Notes under the pieces: generated by a model
The model's database searches: none
Seen by the model: only the letters and a program-made list of their open reading frames with translations
Told to the model about the DNA's origin: nothing
Shown here: piece by piece, positions 1 to 10,099 of the stretch
How the letters are laid out: each line of letters opens with the position of its first letter
How positions within the stretch are numbered: the first letter of the stretch is position 1
Assembly (NCBI GenBank): GCA_020861095.1
Contig: JAJBTC010000122.1
Span: 1-39,441, forward strand
DNA from: Bacteroides sp.
GTDB taxonomy: Bacteria; Bacteroidota; Bacteroidia; Bacteroidales; Bacteroidaceae
Direction: 5' to 3'
DNA: 39,441 nucleotides
Translations under genes and position numbers: made by a program

Positions 1-318
1 CTATAAAGCCAGCCTGTCTGATTATCACGAGGGGATTATGCAAATCTGATGCAAGTTTGATGCAGGTCTGGTGCAGAACTGGTGTAACTTTTGTGCAGTT
101 TTGACTTTGCCATACAGTCCTGTTTCTGGTATTCATATTTTTATCTTATCTGGTTTTTTTATCCTGTTTTTTTCTGCTTCTGATTGCATGTTGAAACCCC
201 CTTTTTCCGTATAATGTGAGAATTTTTCCTGTATCCCGGAAAAGCAGAAGTACTTATCTGATAAAATAGTAGAAATGTTATTCAAGTATAGATAAGGAGA
301 CAAAGAAATTGTCTATTT
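1..318. other. Intergenic region upstream of guaA
   Basis: No complete gene is visible here. A reading frame from base 2 runs to a TGA at 47-49 and could be the last 15 residues of a gene that starts outside the window, but nothing confirms it. The stretch holds the 11-bp-phased repeats at 39-97 (listed separately), followed by T-rich sequence and the guaA promoter. Confidence 0.5.
39..97. repeat. 11-bp-phased TGCA direct repeats
   Basis: The tetramer TGCA (TGTA once) begins at 39, 50, 61, 72, 83 and 94, exactly every 11 bases. The surrounding bases also follow a loose unit of the form TcTGrTGCArg. Six units in a row with strict spacing is unlikely to be chance. The role is unknown; possibilities are a phased protein-binding array or a degenerate microsatellite. 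Confidence 0.75.
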
Positions 319-321
319 TTG
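314..321 (+). promoter_or_regulatory. guaA promoter, -7 box
   Basis: TATTTTTG fits the Bacteroidetes primary sigma factor -7 consensus TAnnTTTG and lies 28 bases before the chosen guaA ATG, which would give a short leader. No clear -33 TTG is seen at the usual spacing. Confidence 0.45.
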
Positions 322-348
322 CACCAAATTATCTTATACCCTCATTAT

Positions 349-1872
349 ATGCAAGAGAAGATTATCATACTTGATTTCGGTTCACAGACCACTCAGCTTA
401 TCGGTCGGCGGGTACGCGAACTCGATACCTATTGCGAGATCGTGCCGTACAATAAATTTCCGGCAGGTGATGAAACGGTGAAAGGGGTGATTCTTTCGGG
501 AAGCCCTTTTTCGGTTTATGACGACAAAGCGTTCAAAGCGGAATTGAGTGAGATCCGCGGGAAATATCCGATCCTGGGCATTTGTTACGGAGCACAGTTT
601 GTGGCTTATTCCCAGGGTGGAAAGGTAGAGCCAGCCAATACACGTGAGTACGGTCGGGCACACCTGGCTTCTTTCTGCAAAGACAATGTGTTGTTCCGTG
701 GGGTGAAAGACAATACACAGGTATGGATGAGCCACGGTGACACGATCACCGCGGTTCCTGAGAACTTCAAAACCATTGCTTCTACGGATAAGGTAGCTGT
801 TGCCGCCTATCAGGTGGAGGATGAACAGATCTGGGGCGTACAGTTCCATCCGGAGGTATTTCACAGTGAAGACGGAACACAGATGCTGAAAAACTTTGTG
901 GTAGATGTCTGTGGTTGCCGTCAGGACTGGTCGCCCGCCTCTTTTATAGAGAGTACGGTAGCTGAACTGAAAGAGCAGTTGGGAGATGATAAAGTGGTGC
1001 TCGGACTGAGTGGAGGAGTCGACTCTTCTGTGGCGGCAGTGCTGCTCAACAAAGCGATTGGTAAGAACCTGACCTGTATCTTTGTAGATCATGGAATGTT
1101 GCGTAAGAATGAGTTTACTCATGTACTGCATGATTATGAATGTCTGGGATTGAATGTCATCGGTGTGGATGCCAGTGCCCGTTTCTTCGGTGAACTGGCG
1201 GGGGTAACAGACCCCGAACAAAAACGTAAGATCATAGGCAAAGGATTTATTGACGTTTTCGATGAAGAGGCTCATAAAATACAGGATGTTAAATGGCTGG
1301 CACAGGGCACCATCTATCCCGATTGTATAGAGTCCTTATCTATCACAGGTACCGTGATCAAAAGTCACCACAATGTGGGAGGACTTCCTGAGAAAATGAA
1401 TCTGAAACTGTGCGAACCTCTCCGTCTGCTGTTTAAAGACGAAGTACGCCGGGTAGGTCGTGAACTGGGTATGCCGGAGCATCTGATCGGACGGCACCCT
1501 TTCCCGGGACCGGGGCTTGCCGTGCGTATCCTGGGCGATATCACTCCGGAGAAGGTACGTATCCTCCAGGATGCGGATGATATCTTTATCCAGGGATTGC
1601 GCGACTGGGGATTGTACGATCAGGTATGGCAGGCGGGAGTTATTCTGCTTCCGGTACAGTCGGTCGGCGTAATGGGCGATGAGCGTACCTACGAGCGTGC
1701 AGTTGCTCTGCGCGCGGTTACCTCTACGGATGCGATGACGGCCGATTGGGCACATCTTCCCTACGACTTCCTGGGCAAGGTCTCGAATGATATTATTAAT
1801 AAGGTGAAGGGGGTGAATCGTGTGACGTACGATATCAGCTCCAAGCCTCCTGCAACGATAGAGTGGGAGTAG
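349..1872 (+). CDS. guaA: GMP synthase (glutamine-hydrolysing)
   Basis: Converts XMP to GMP with ATP and glutamine in the cytoplasm, the last step of guanine nucleotide synthesis. The N-terminal class I glutamine amidotransferase domain shows the nucleophile elbow GICYGAQ (Cys about residue 79) and the His-Glu pair in QFHPEVFHS. The ATP pyrophosphatase P-loop is GLSGGVDSS, and the C-terminal dimerisation domain ends in the usual PATIEWE. From the ATG at 349 the protein is 507 residues, normal for the family. The frame can be extended to 319, but the extra ten residues overlap the promoter and precede the conserved start, so I prefer 349. It stands alone and is followed by a terminator shared with the convergent phosphatase gene. 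Confidence 0.98.
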   Translation: MQEKIIILDFGSQTTQLIGRRVRELDTYCEIVPYNKFPAGDETVKGVILSGSPFSVYDDKAFKAELSEIRGKYPILGICYGAQFVAYSQGGKVEPANTREYGRAHLASFCKDNVLFRGVKDNTQVWMSHGDTITAVPENFKTIASTDKVAVAAYQVEDEQIWGVQFHPEVFHSEDGTQMLKNFVVDVCGCRQDWSPASFIESTVAELKEQLGDDKVVLGLSGGVDSSVAAVLLNKAIGKNLTCIFVDHGMLRKNEFTHVLHDYECLGLNVIGVDASARFFGELAGVTDPEQKRKIIGKGFIDVFDEEAHKIQDVKWLAQGTIYPDCIESLSITGTVIKSHHNVGGLPEKMNLKLCEPLRLLFKDEVRRVGRELGMPEHLIGRHPFPGPGLAVRILGDITPEKVRILQDADDIFIQGLRDWGLYDQVWQAGVILLPVQSVGVMGDERTYERAVALRAVTSTDAMTADWAHLPYDFLGKVSNDIINKVKGVNRVTYDISSKPPATIEWE

Positions 1873-1890
1873 ATTTTGGATAGATACAAA

Positions 1891-1926
1891 AATACCCTCG
1901 TCAATCGCGACGCGGGTATTTTTTTG
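1891..1926. terminator. Bidirectional terminator between guaA and phosphatase gene
   Basis: AATACCC at 1891-1897 pairs with GGGTATT at 1914-1920, followed by a T run on the plus strand. An A run before the stem gives a T run on the minus strand as well. It lies between two convergent genes, so it probably serves both. Confidence 0.8.
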
Positions 1927-1986
1927 TTGATCCTGTTTATGCGTGCACGGATCAAACCAAGAGAAATGTAATTATTAATTGTTAAC

Positions 1987-3337
1987 TTATTCAGAGGATT
2001 TAGATTTCAGATATTCTTCCCGTTGGCGACGGAAACGCGCCATATCTTCTTCTGTATATACCTGCCATGTCTTTGTAGGTATGTCGGTGATCTCGGGCCA
2101 GCCCATCGCTTTGTCTGTGAAAGACTTCGAATCACCAGGTTTGTTGATGAAGAAATGATCGTATAATTCGCCTGTCGCCAGATAGGCTTTGAATTCCAGA
2201 TGATTTTCATTGATAGTTACGTTCTGATACAGTTGGATGTTGGATCCTGTTCTTTCTACATAGGTATAGAATTCGGGTACATATACCTGAGAGCCCGCGA
2301 TGGATACTATATGTATGGGCCCGGATAGCAGATCGGAGTTTTTGGGACTATTCTCTCCCCGCATACGCGCATAGATGTGATCGTGTCCGGTGAGTACCAG
2401 GTCTACATCGTATTTTTCGTACAGCGGATTGAGGCGTTCGTATATCCCTTCGCTGCTACGCCCTTCCGCTACGGAATAGATAGGGCGGTGCTGTTGCACC
2501 ACGCACCATTTGTGAGGATTGGTGGCCAGTTTCTCTTCTATCCATGCCAATGCCTGGGTGCGGTACTCCTCGCTGCCACTCAGCAATTCTTTGGTATTGA
2601 TCATCAGGAAGCGGCATCCCTGGTAGTCGAAAAAGTAATTACCCTGTTCCGATAGTTCTTTCGGTGTATTTTCCGGATAGCTGAACAGGTGATCCCAATA
2701 GGTGGTCAGTTTGCCGTGTGTATACTCGTGACTGTCCGGGATAGGCACGACAGGAAGCATACCGAAGATCCAGCCGTTGGATTGGAAGAAAGCATTCCAT
2801 TCCCATTCCGATGCTCCTCCGGTGAGGTCGCCTGCGAACATGATGAACGATGCGTCTGCCGAGGATCTGGTGGCCTGTCGGATCACACGCGGATAATGAT
2901 CGTGGATCCCTACCTGTACATCGGAGATGTAGATAAAGGAAAATTCGTCATTGGTAGTCTTGGCTGTTTTGAATTCATACCATTCGCTCCAATGGTCGTT
3001 GCCGTCGCCTATGCGGTAGAGGTATTTTGTATCGGGGGGTGAGGTTGTCAAAAGTGATGTGGTGGTAAGATCTGACTACTCCATAGTCATCTTTTGTTTC
3101 AGATACCGCCTGATAGAGTGTGACATCGTTCCACAGATCCGGCGAAGGTCGGGCCGGTGTCAGTTCCGCAACTGCCTGAGGCAGGTCGGTCATTGTGCGC
3201 CAGCGGACCCGTTGTATGGTGGTAGGGGATTCGCTCATTCCCAGAGAAAGCCATTCATAAGGATATTCTTTTGCGGATGCGGAAACAGAAAGAAAGGATA
3301 CGGCCAGTACTGTCAGTAAAAAAGCAATCTTTTTCAT
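1987..3337 (-). pseudogene. Purple-acid-phosphatase-like metallophosphatase, frameshifted
   Basis: This is one gene broken into two frames. The upstream frame (start ATG at 3337, signal peptide MKKIAFLLTVLAVSFLSVSASA) carries an N-terminal fibronectin-like domain and runs to HITFDNLTP. The downstream frame continues with DTKYLYRIGDG and the calcineurin-like phosphoesterase domain. The break is at a run of six G (C on the coding strand) at 3034-3039; with five the frame joins cleanly to 449 residues. Metal-site motifs seen are YISDVQVG, FAGDLTGG, QQHRPIYS and GHDHIYAR. The usual GNHE is PDSHE here, so the bridging Asn is replaced by Ser. It lies downstream of susD in the same orientation but has its own -7 box. 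It would be secreted and hydrolyse phosphomonoesters if active. Whether the frameshift is real or a sequence error cannot be told from here. Confidence 0.85.
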
Positions 3338-3420
3338 GGTTTTACATTCTAATAAGTTCATTGAACCGGTTTCGCAGGGTGGAGTGTGATATAAAATCGA
3401 TTCAGGATATTACTCTGCCT

Positions 3421-3428
3421 CAAAGTTA
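3421..3428 (-). promoter_or_regulatory. -7 box upstream of phosphatase gene
   Basis: On the minus strand this reads TAACTTTG, matching TAnnTTTG, about 84 bases before the ATG at 3337. No convincing -33 TTG is seen. Confidence 0.45.
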
Positions 3429-3472
3429 GATGTTTAATCTGATATATTCCGGATAGTTACTGGTTGTTTCCT

Positions 3473-3512
3473 AAAAATGGGAGATGTCTCATGGAGACAC
3501 ACTCCCATTTTC
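3473..3512 (-). terminator. Terminator after susD
   Basis: AAAATGGGAG and CTCCCATTTT form the base of a stem with TGTCTC/GAGACA paired inside, and a T run follows on the minus strand. It lies between the susD stop and the phosphatase promoter, so the phosphatase is probably a separate transcript. Confidence 0.75.
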
Positions 3513-3565
3513 AACTACAATCTTTTTACCTGAAAAAATAATATCCAGGATCCTGTTCTGACAGA

Positions 3566-5299
3566 TTAATTTCCTCCATAACCGGGATTCTGTTCCAACA
3601 GGTTATTGCTATTCAGACTGTTACTATGCAGAGGATATCTGTTCTTATGCGGCTCTTTTGATGCTGTATGTGCCCACCAGTCTTCATTGACATATACATC
3701 CCAGCGAATGAGGTCTGTACGGCGGCGGTTCTCACCAATAAATTCGATCAACCATTCATCCAGCAGACGCCACTGGTCCAGATTGGCTGCCGTCACCGGA
3801 TTCGGATCTCCGTCAGGGAAGTAGCGTTTGCGCACAGCATTGATCCATTGTGCGGCTTTCTCTGTATTACCTGCCCTGAATTCGCATTCGGCCAATGTGT
3901 AATAGATCTCTGCCAGGCGGATTACCGGAATGTAAGGATCATATTTCTTGTCGTTATCTGCCAGAGTCGGCATGGGTGATATTTTCATCAACCGGACACC
4001 GGAATTTTCCTCTCCGGATTTCATATCTGATACCAAGTTTTCCACAGGATTGTCAGGAGTCACTTCCGAAAAGCGGGCTATCTGATCCCGGAATTCAAGG
4101 ATTTGTCCGGCATATTCTTTGGTTCCCCGGGTCGCGGCTTTGTCTTCATCTGCAATAGTCGGATCTGCCAGATCCCCTGGGTTGATCTGCAACCCATACA
4201 GGAACATCCCTTCGTAGTCTCCATCTCCTTTATAGTAATAGGGTTTCTTGCGGATATCCGTATCTTCAAATTTAGCAAAAGGACTTCCCAGTTTATAGGT
4301 ATATGGATTTCCTTCCGGATCCAATGAAGGTGTCAGGCATATTCCGTTGTAACCTTCTCCGGCATCATTGTTTTTCAGGTAATCTCTACTGTTGTAATGC
4401 ATGATCGCCCGTACTACAGCTTCATAGCCTTGCAGATAGACATTGTCGGAAGGTACTGACCAGATATTTTCACCCGATCTGTTGTTGGTGAATCCGAAGG
4501 GTTCTTTCCAATCTTCCGCTATCTCATACTCTCCGTATTTTCCGGCAATGATATTCTCGCAGATCGCAGCAGCTTCGCTGTACATCTCTTTGTTTATGTA
4601 AGACTCTGCATTGAAGTACAGGCGAACCTTCAGGGCGGCACCTGCTGCCTGGGTAAGGCTGCCTGTAGCCAGTTCGTGCAGGCTTTCTTTTACAGGAAGA
4701 TCGGGGATCGCAAGATCCAGAAGTTCTTCTATAAAGTCAAATGTCTCTTTGTCTGTAGAACGTCCGACCACAGGAGTATTTACTGTAGAATAGAGGGGCA
4801 TTCCTCCCCAAAGATCCAATCCTTCGAGGTAGTAGAAGGCAACCAGCGTACGCAATTGGGCAAGCATCGATTCCCGGGTTCCTTCGGGAAAGCCCATCTT
4901 TTCAAAGTCTACATTCGCATCTATATCTTCCAGGGCATCCCAGGCATGCGCTATTCCCTGCGTTATCTTTTCCCAGGCATTGTCTAAACGACGGGTACCG
5001 GAGCTGAAGTCATGTATATGTCTTTTTTCATAATCAACATCTGAAAAGTCTTCTCCGCGTCTGGGCATACATATTTCATCTGTACCCAGTTCCATGGTCT
5101 CGTACCTGTATCGGCCACCTGCAATGTAGTTTCTCCAGTGAGTGAACGGGCGATAGAATCGTTGCCATACATTTTGCTGGGTCTCAAAGAATGTATCAGG
5201 TACCGTTTCCGTATAGTAAACAGGGTCTATGCTACATCCGGCTATAGCGATCATGGCCACTACGCCAAACAGAAATGCTGATAATTTATATTGTTTCAT
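3566..5299 (-). CDS. SusD/RagB-family outer-membrane nutrient-binding lipoprotein
   Basis: Surface lipoprotein that captures substrate for the neighbouring SusC channel. The N-terminus is a lipoprotein signal (MKQYKLSAFLFGVVAMIAIAGC) with the acylated Cys at residue 21. The helical TPR-like core and the C-terminal region near ECEFRAGNTEKAAQWINAVR and LLDEWLIEFIGENRRRTDLIRW are typical of SusD. Its length of 577 residues is within the normal range. It begins 12 bases after the susC stop, so the two are co-transcribed. The substrate cannot be read from the sequence; the absence of glycoside hydrolases and the nearby phosphatase suggest it may not be a plain polysaccharide. Confidence 0.95.
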   Translation of the reverse strand: MKQYKLSAFLFGVVAMIAIAGCSIDPVYYTETVPDTFFETQQNVWQRFYRPFTHWRNYIAGGRYRYETMELGTDEICMPRRGEDFSDVDYEKRHIHDFSSGTRRLDNAWEKITQGIAHAWDALEDIDANVDFEKMGFPEGTRESMLAQLRTLVAFYYLEGLDLWGGMPLYSTVNTPVVGRSTDKETFDFIEELLDLAIPDLPVKESLHELATGSLTQAAGAALKVRLYFNAESYINKEMYSEAAAICENIIAGKYGEYEIAEDWKEPFGFTNNRSGENIWSVPSDNVYLQGYEAVVRAIMHYNSRDYLKNNDAGEGYNGICLTPSLDPEGNPYTYKLGSPFAKFEDTDIRKKPYYYKGDGDYEGMFLYGLQINPGDLADPTIADEDKAATRGTKEYAGQILEFRDQIARFSEVTPDNPVENLVSDMKSGEENSGVRLMKISPMPTLADNDKKYDPYIPVIRLAEIYYTLAECEFRAGNTEKAAQWINAVRKRYFPDGDPNPVTAANLDQWRLLDEWLIEFIGENRRRTDLIRWDVYVNEDWWAHTASKEPHKNRYPLHSNSLNSNNLLEQNPGYGGN

Positions 5300-5311
5300 A
5301 TTATATCCGAA

Positions 5312-8293
5312 TTAAAAGTTTAATTGAACTCCGAAAGTATAAGTGCGTACCTGAGGATAAACCTTATTGAAGTAGTCGATACCTCCCTCCAGACCCACAA
5401 TGCTTTGTTCCGGGTTTGAACCGCTGTATTTGGTGAATTTAGCCACATTGTTGATGGTCATATACAGACGTGCCGATTCTACGTATTTATTGTATTTCTT
5501 CAGGCTTTGCGTATAACCCAGGTTGATATTCTGTATCTTAAAGAATGATCCGTCTTCCAGGAAATAGTCTATCGCATCTCTGTTGGAATAGATATGTCCG
5601 TTTTTCTTTTGTGCATTCTTCAGCATATTGAATCCGGGGTCCGGGGTATTGGGCAATCCCAGAAACATATCGAATGTATTGTATACGTCAAATTTCAACC
5701 AGCTAACGCAGGTAATACCCAGGTCAAAGTTTTTGTATCTCAGGTTTTGTGTCCATCCTAAGATCACTTTAGGGTTATAGTTACCTACCTGACGTTTGTC
5801 ATTTACATTATGGGCTTCCTCGATCGGAATGATCTCATCATCGGCATTGTAGACTAAGAATTTTCCGTCTTCATCCAGACCGGCGTATTTATACAGGAAG
5901 AAACTTCCGATGGTATTTCCTTCATAGATGCGGATCGGGTTGCCATAACTTCCCGGTGATGGGAAACTTCCTTTCCCTATGTACGACTGATTGCCATCCA
6001 GATAGGTCAGTTTGCTTTCATTGTGAGACATGTTTATACTGGTTGAGTAGCTCCAGTCTTTGGTACGTACAATGTCCGCGCCAATCTCAAACTCCCATCC
6101 TTTGTTCTCCATATTTCCAATGTTCTGGTGCATACTTGTTTTGGTGTAAGGCGGATTGGACACAGCTACACTATAGATCAGGTCGTTTACTTTGCGGCGA
6201 TAGATATCCACTTTTCCGTACAGACGGTTGTTGAGGAAAGAGTAGTCCAGACCGAAGTTCCATTCTGTTTTTTCTTCCCACTTCAGATCCGGATTTATGT
6301 TTTCCGATTTTCCATAGGTATATGCCCAGGTTCCGTCAGGCATGATCCAATATACATCTTTACCGTACATGGTGGCTGCATATTTGGCATCAAAACCGTT
6401 GTTACCGGTTACCCCATATCCCACACGAAGTTTCAACTCACTGATCCAGCTTACGTCTTTCATAAAGTTTTCTTCAGAGATGCGCCATCCACCGGAGAGT
6501 GCCCAGAACGTACCCCATTGATTGCCTTTGGCAAATTTGGAAGATCCCTCGTGACGTATGGTGGCCGTAGCCATATACCGATCTTTATAGGAGTAGTTGA
6601 AACGTCCGAAGTAGGCCATCAGGCGCTCGGTGATATTTTTCTTGGATTTCATTTCCGCATCACTACTGCCGGTTCCTAACTGTGCCGTACCTGCACCAAT
6701 ATCCCAGTACCCAACCAGGTCGCTGGTAAAGTTGCGGTTTTTCATACTGAAACTTTCTCCATTCTCTTCGAAGTAACTGTAGCCTGCTACCGCGTTGAAA
6801 TAGTGATCGCCCACCTCTTTGACATACGTAAAATACCCTTCTGTATTCAGGTTTTCCGTTTTGCTGAATTCTATACTGGCTGTTCCGGTACGTCCGGCAC
6901 TGATTTCATCCGTATGATTCTTGCCGCGATAGGTATGCCCTTCCCATTGGCGCAATTCGTAGGCAATGGTTTGCTGGTAAGATAATCCGGGAATAGGTAA
7001 TACATTCAATTTGAAAGATACATCCGGACGAAACCATTTGTCAAGTCCGTCATCTGTATAATGAGCAGCATCTGCAATGGTATTCTGTTGATTGTTGTCT
7101 CCCGTCCAGATGTTGTATCCGGTTTCGCTTTCCGGGTCATAAACCGCGCGGGTCGGGTTGTTACGGAAGGTTTTTTCCATATCCAATGTACTTTTGTTGC
7201 GGAATGCCTGGCGATAATCTGCGCGTGCGTCGATATCCAACCATCCGTCAAACAGTTTGAACTTGGCGTTCATGCGTCCGGCATAGTCTGTACGGTCTTC
7301 AAATTTCACCACCCCTTTGTTGGTCTGGTAGGTGAAAGAGGCATACAACTGTGCATTTTTACTTCCGGCCTGCAGGCTGATGTTGTGTTTTTGCGAGGTT
7401 GTATGGTTTGCCAGGGCTTCGTCCCACCAGTCTACATCGGCCCCATAGTCTGTTCCCAGATCATTGGCCAGAAACTCCTCTGCACTCATCATCGCCGGCT
7501 TGCCAAATGCTTGCTTTACGGATACTTCACCCGAATAGGTCATTCTTACTTTTCCGTCGGTTGCCTGTCCACTCTTGGTGGTGACTAAGATCACACCGGC
7601 TGCGGCACGTGTACCGTAGATAGCACCCGCCGAAGCATCTTTCAATACATCAATAGAGAGGATATCTTCCTGGATCAATGAACGGAGATCGCCTCCGGGC
7701 ATGCCATCGATCACCACCAAAGGTTCCGCGCTGGAGTTGATGGAGGCAGGACCACGTAATTGAAATTTATTGGTAGCATTGGGACTGTCTGTTCCATCGA
7801 TCACCAATCCACTGACTTTTCCAAGCAGTGCAGTTGCCACCGTAGCACCCCCTACACCCACAGGCAGATTCTCTGCCTTGATAGAAGAGATGGAACTGGT
7901 TACCTGTTTCTTTTCCAGGGATCCGTAACCTACTACCACTACCTCACTCAATACGTGAGTATCATCCGCTAATACGATATTCAGATGTTTTGTTGTAGGT
8001 GTTACCGGTATTTCCTGGGTGACGAACCCGATGTAAGTGATCACTAACGTACTGTTTTCCGGAGCTTCCACAGAGAAATTCCCATCCATATCGGAGTAGG
8101 CACCTGTTCCTGTTCCTTTTACGGAAATAGTAACCCCGATCAGCGGATCACCCAGATCGTCTACTATGGTACCGGTCACTACCTGTTGCTGAGCAAGAAG
8201 CAGTGTAGAAGTACACAATAAAAATAAAGAGAGTAACAATTTGTTGGTTGCCAACAACCTTGTTTTCCAGTAATACCTCAAGGCTTTCTTCAT
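5312..8293 (-). CDS. SusC/RagA-family TonB-dependent outer-membrane transporter
   Basis: Forms the outer-membrane barrel through which the SusD-bound ligand is imported with TonB energy. Seen in order: a long signal peptide ending near LLLAQ, a carboxypeptidase-regulatory-like domain (GTIVDDLGDPLIGVTISVKG), the TonB-box region SEVVVVGYG, a plug domain with VVIDGMPGG and DVLKDASAGAIYGTRAAAGVI, and a beta-barrel ending in YTFGVQLNF with the terminal aromatic residue. It is 993 residues, a typical SusC length. It is first in an operon with susD, and the regulator gene upstream points the same way. Confidence 0.96.
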   Translation of the reverse strand: MKKALRYYWKTRLLATNKLLLSLFLLCTSTLLLAQQQVVTGTIVDDLGDPLIGVTISVKGTGTGAYSDMDGNFSVEAPENSTLVITYIGFVTQEIPVTPTTKHLNIVLADDTHVLSEVVVVGYGSLEKKQVTSSISSIKAENLPVGVGGATVATALLGKVSGLVIDGTDSPNATNKFQLRGPASINSSAEPLVVIDGMPGGDLRSLIQEDILSIDVLKDASAGAIYGTRAAAGVILVTTKSGQATDGKVRMTYSGEVSVKQAFGKPAMMSAEEFLANDLGTDYGADVDWWDEALANHTTSQKHNISLQAGSKNAQLYASFTYQTNKGVVKFEDRTDYAGRMNAKFKLFDGWLDIDARADYRQAFRNKSTLDMEKTFRNNPTRAVYDPESETGYNIWTGDNNQQNTIADAAHYTDDGLDKWFRPDVSFKLNVLPIPGLSYQQTIAYELRQWEGHTYRGKNHTDEISAGRTGTASIEFSKTENLNTEGYFTYVKEVGDHYFNAVAGYSYFEENGESFSMKNRNFTSDLVGYWDIGAGTAQLGTGSSDAEMKSKKNITERLMAYFGRFNYSYKDRYMATATIRHEGSSKFAKGNQWGTFWALSGGWRISEENFMKDVSWISELKLRVGYGVTGNNGFDAKYAATMYGKDVYWIMPDGTWAYTYGKSENINPDLKWEEKTEWNFGLDYSFLNNRLYGKVDIYRRKVNDLIYSVAVSNPPYTKTSMHQNIGNMENKGWEFEIGADIVRTKDWSYSTSINMSHNESKLTYLDGNQSYIGKGSFPSPGSYGNPIRIYEGNTIGSFFLYKYAGLDEDGKFLVYNADDEIIPIEEAHNVNDKRQVGNYNPKVILGWTQNLRYKNFDLGITCVSWLKFDVYNTFDMFLGLPNTPDPGFNMLKNAQKKNGHIYSNRDAIDYFLEDGSFFKIQNINLGYTQSLKKYNKYVESARLYMTINNVAKFTKYSGSNPEQSIVGLEGGIDYFNKVYPQVRTYTFGVQLNF

Positions 8294-8355
8294 GAAATTT
8301 GTGTTTAAAAGTTGTTAATGTAGCTTTGTTTAATTCACACATTTTAAGTATCGGG

Positions 8356-8363
8356 CAAAAGTA
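8356..8363 (-). promoter_or_regulatory. susC promoter, -7 box
   Basis: Minus-strand TACTTTTG fits TAnnTTTG and lies about 63 bases upstream of the susC ATG. A -33 TTG at the usual 19-21 base spacing is not seen, which could mean that activation by the adjacent regulator is needed; that is inference. Confidence 0.55.
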
Positions 8364-8493
8364 TGTCTTCGGCGAGGAAAGAAATACTCTTCAAGTGTGA
8401 ATATAAATCCGTGAAACAGTTAACTAACTTTTAATCAGAAATTTTAATGGTGCTGGATATTCCGGAAATATGGTTCTTATCAAGTGTTTCTGC

Positions 8494-10099
8494 TCACTTG
8501 ACCCTATCGATCTTCAGGATATAATCCTCAAATTCTTCCTTCGGAACGATGGCTTTATTCTTTACTCTTGTTTTATAAGTATAAATAGTGTTTAGAGATA
8601 AGTTGAGAAATCGGGCTATCTGTTCGTTGTCATTGATCCCGATACGCATCAGTGCGAAGATGCGTACTTCCGGAGGCAGAGTTCCCTTTTCATCCAATGC
8701 AGCCTGGTGAGTGGATTGGAGCAGTTTGTTGTATTCTTCCAGAAAATGCGGGTAGACCTTCAGAAACGCTTCATCGAAGGAACTCAGAATGGTTTCACGT
8801 TCAGACTTCAGGTTGAACTCCTTGTACAGGGAATTGATGTCATTGTATTGGCGGGTTTTTAGTTTTCTGTCTAAGCGTTTGAGTATGACATCTACTTTAT
8901 CCATATACTCGGATTTGGTGTATAAGGATTGGAATATCTGCTGGTCTTTGATCTGGTTAGACTCTTCCAATTCTTCATACATGGAAGATACTGTATGCAA
9001 CTGATCGTTGAGGGCTTTCTGGGCGATCGACAGTTTTCTTTTTTGCTGATAGATGATACATAGCGTAACGGACACCAATACGATCAGTAAACTGACAGAT
9101 AAAAGAGAATAGGAGAGTTTCGTTTTTTTGTTTCTGAATAAATGCCACCCTGTCTTTTTCAATGGAAGGCAGAATGGAGTTGATGGTCAGTTTGCGCTGG
9201 CGGGCGTTGTAATGATTGGCATCTTCGAGGGATACATATATATATCTGCTGGCATCTTCTATCTTATTGATGTGATAGAGGTAGGATGCCAGTGCACTCA
9301 TGGCGGTAGTTTCCCTGACGGCATGACGGATGTCCGTAGCTGCTGCCAGTGCAATGTGGTATATGGCCTTGTCCATATCTCCTATGGTGTAATACAATTG
9401 TCCCAGGTTGGCTGCTACGGCGGCATTTTTCTCTATCTGGATAGCATGTTTCTCGATTAGTCTGTTGTAGATCTCTATCTTTTTCTCCGCGGTGATGTCT
9501 TTCCGCAGGAAATACTTGTAGGCTTCCTGGAAATCATACGTCATTAAATAAGGTTTTACCTGTCCGAGGGCGGCATCCATATATTCTAATGCTTTTTTCA
9601 GGTATTCTTTGTGTAAAGGGATGTCCTGGCTATAATCGGCCATTTTGGAGTAGAGCCGGCTGTATAGGTTGTAATAGCGGTACTTCTGATCTTCCGGCAT
9701 ACTTGTCACATCTATGGAACCCAGCAGATCATAGGCTTCCATAAACAGACCGGCAGACAGGTAACAATAGATCAGGTCGTATTTTGCTTTTAGTTTATGG
9801 ACCAGATTGTCCAGATGCATAGAGAGCTCGTGAGCTTTCTGAGCGTAGAAGTAGGCCGAATCGTAGTCATACGAGATATAGCTTTTGTACAGATCCCGGG
9901 AAGCATGATAGATCTCTTCTGTTTCCCGTGCCTCTTCCAGCTTGTGACGAAGCGCATCGATGGTTTCCTCTTTTTTCGCGAAATAATAATCCCGTTTGGT
10001 TATCTCTTCATCCAGGACCCGCAAAACAGAATCGACTTTTATCTGGCAGTGAGCAATAACAGGGCTGAATACAAGAAATATAATTAGAAGCGTTTTCAT
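8494..10099 (-). pseudogene. TPR/transmembrane/HTH regulator (DUF6377-like), frameshifted
   Basis: One gene split in two frames. The first part (10099 to about 9130) has a signal peptide (MKTLLIIFLVFSPVIAHC) and tetratricopeptide-like helices ending in SIEKDRVAFIQKQK. The second part has one membrane helix (about SYSLLSVSLLIVLVSVTLCIIY), a coiled-coil stretch and a C-terminal LuxR-like HTH (GINDNEQIARFLNLSLNTIYTYKTRVKNK). The break is at seven T (A on the coding strand), 9123-9129; with six the frames join as QKQKTKLSYS to give 534 residues, the usual size of this Bacteroidetes family. Such proteins often sit beside SusC/SusD genes, and this one probably controls the downstream pair. If the frameshift is real, the DNA-binding part is cut off from the sensor part. 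Confidence 0.87.

Noticed and set aside
2..49. C-terminal end of an upstream gene
   Set aside because: A 15-residue open frame is too short to distinguish from chance, and it cannot be followed outside the window.
382..1275. Long antisense frame inside guaA (297 residues), with similar frames opposite other genes
   Set aside because: It lies opposite a well-conserved gene, has no recognisable family and no promoter; a shadow of the real coding strand.
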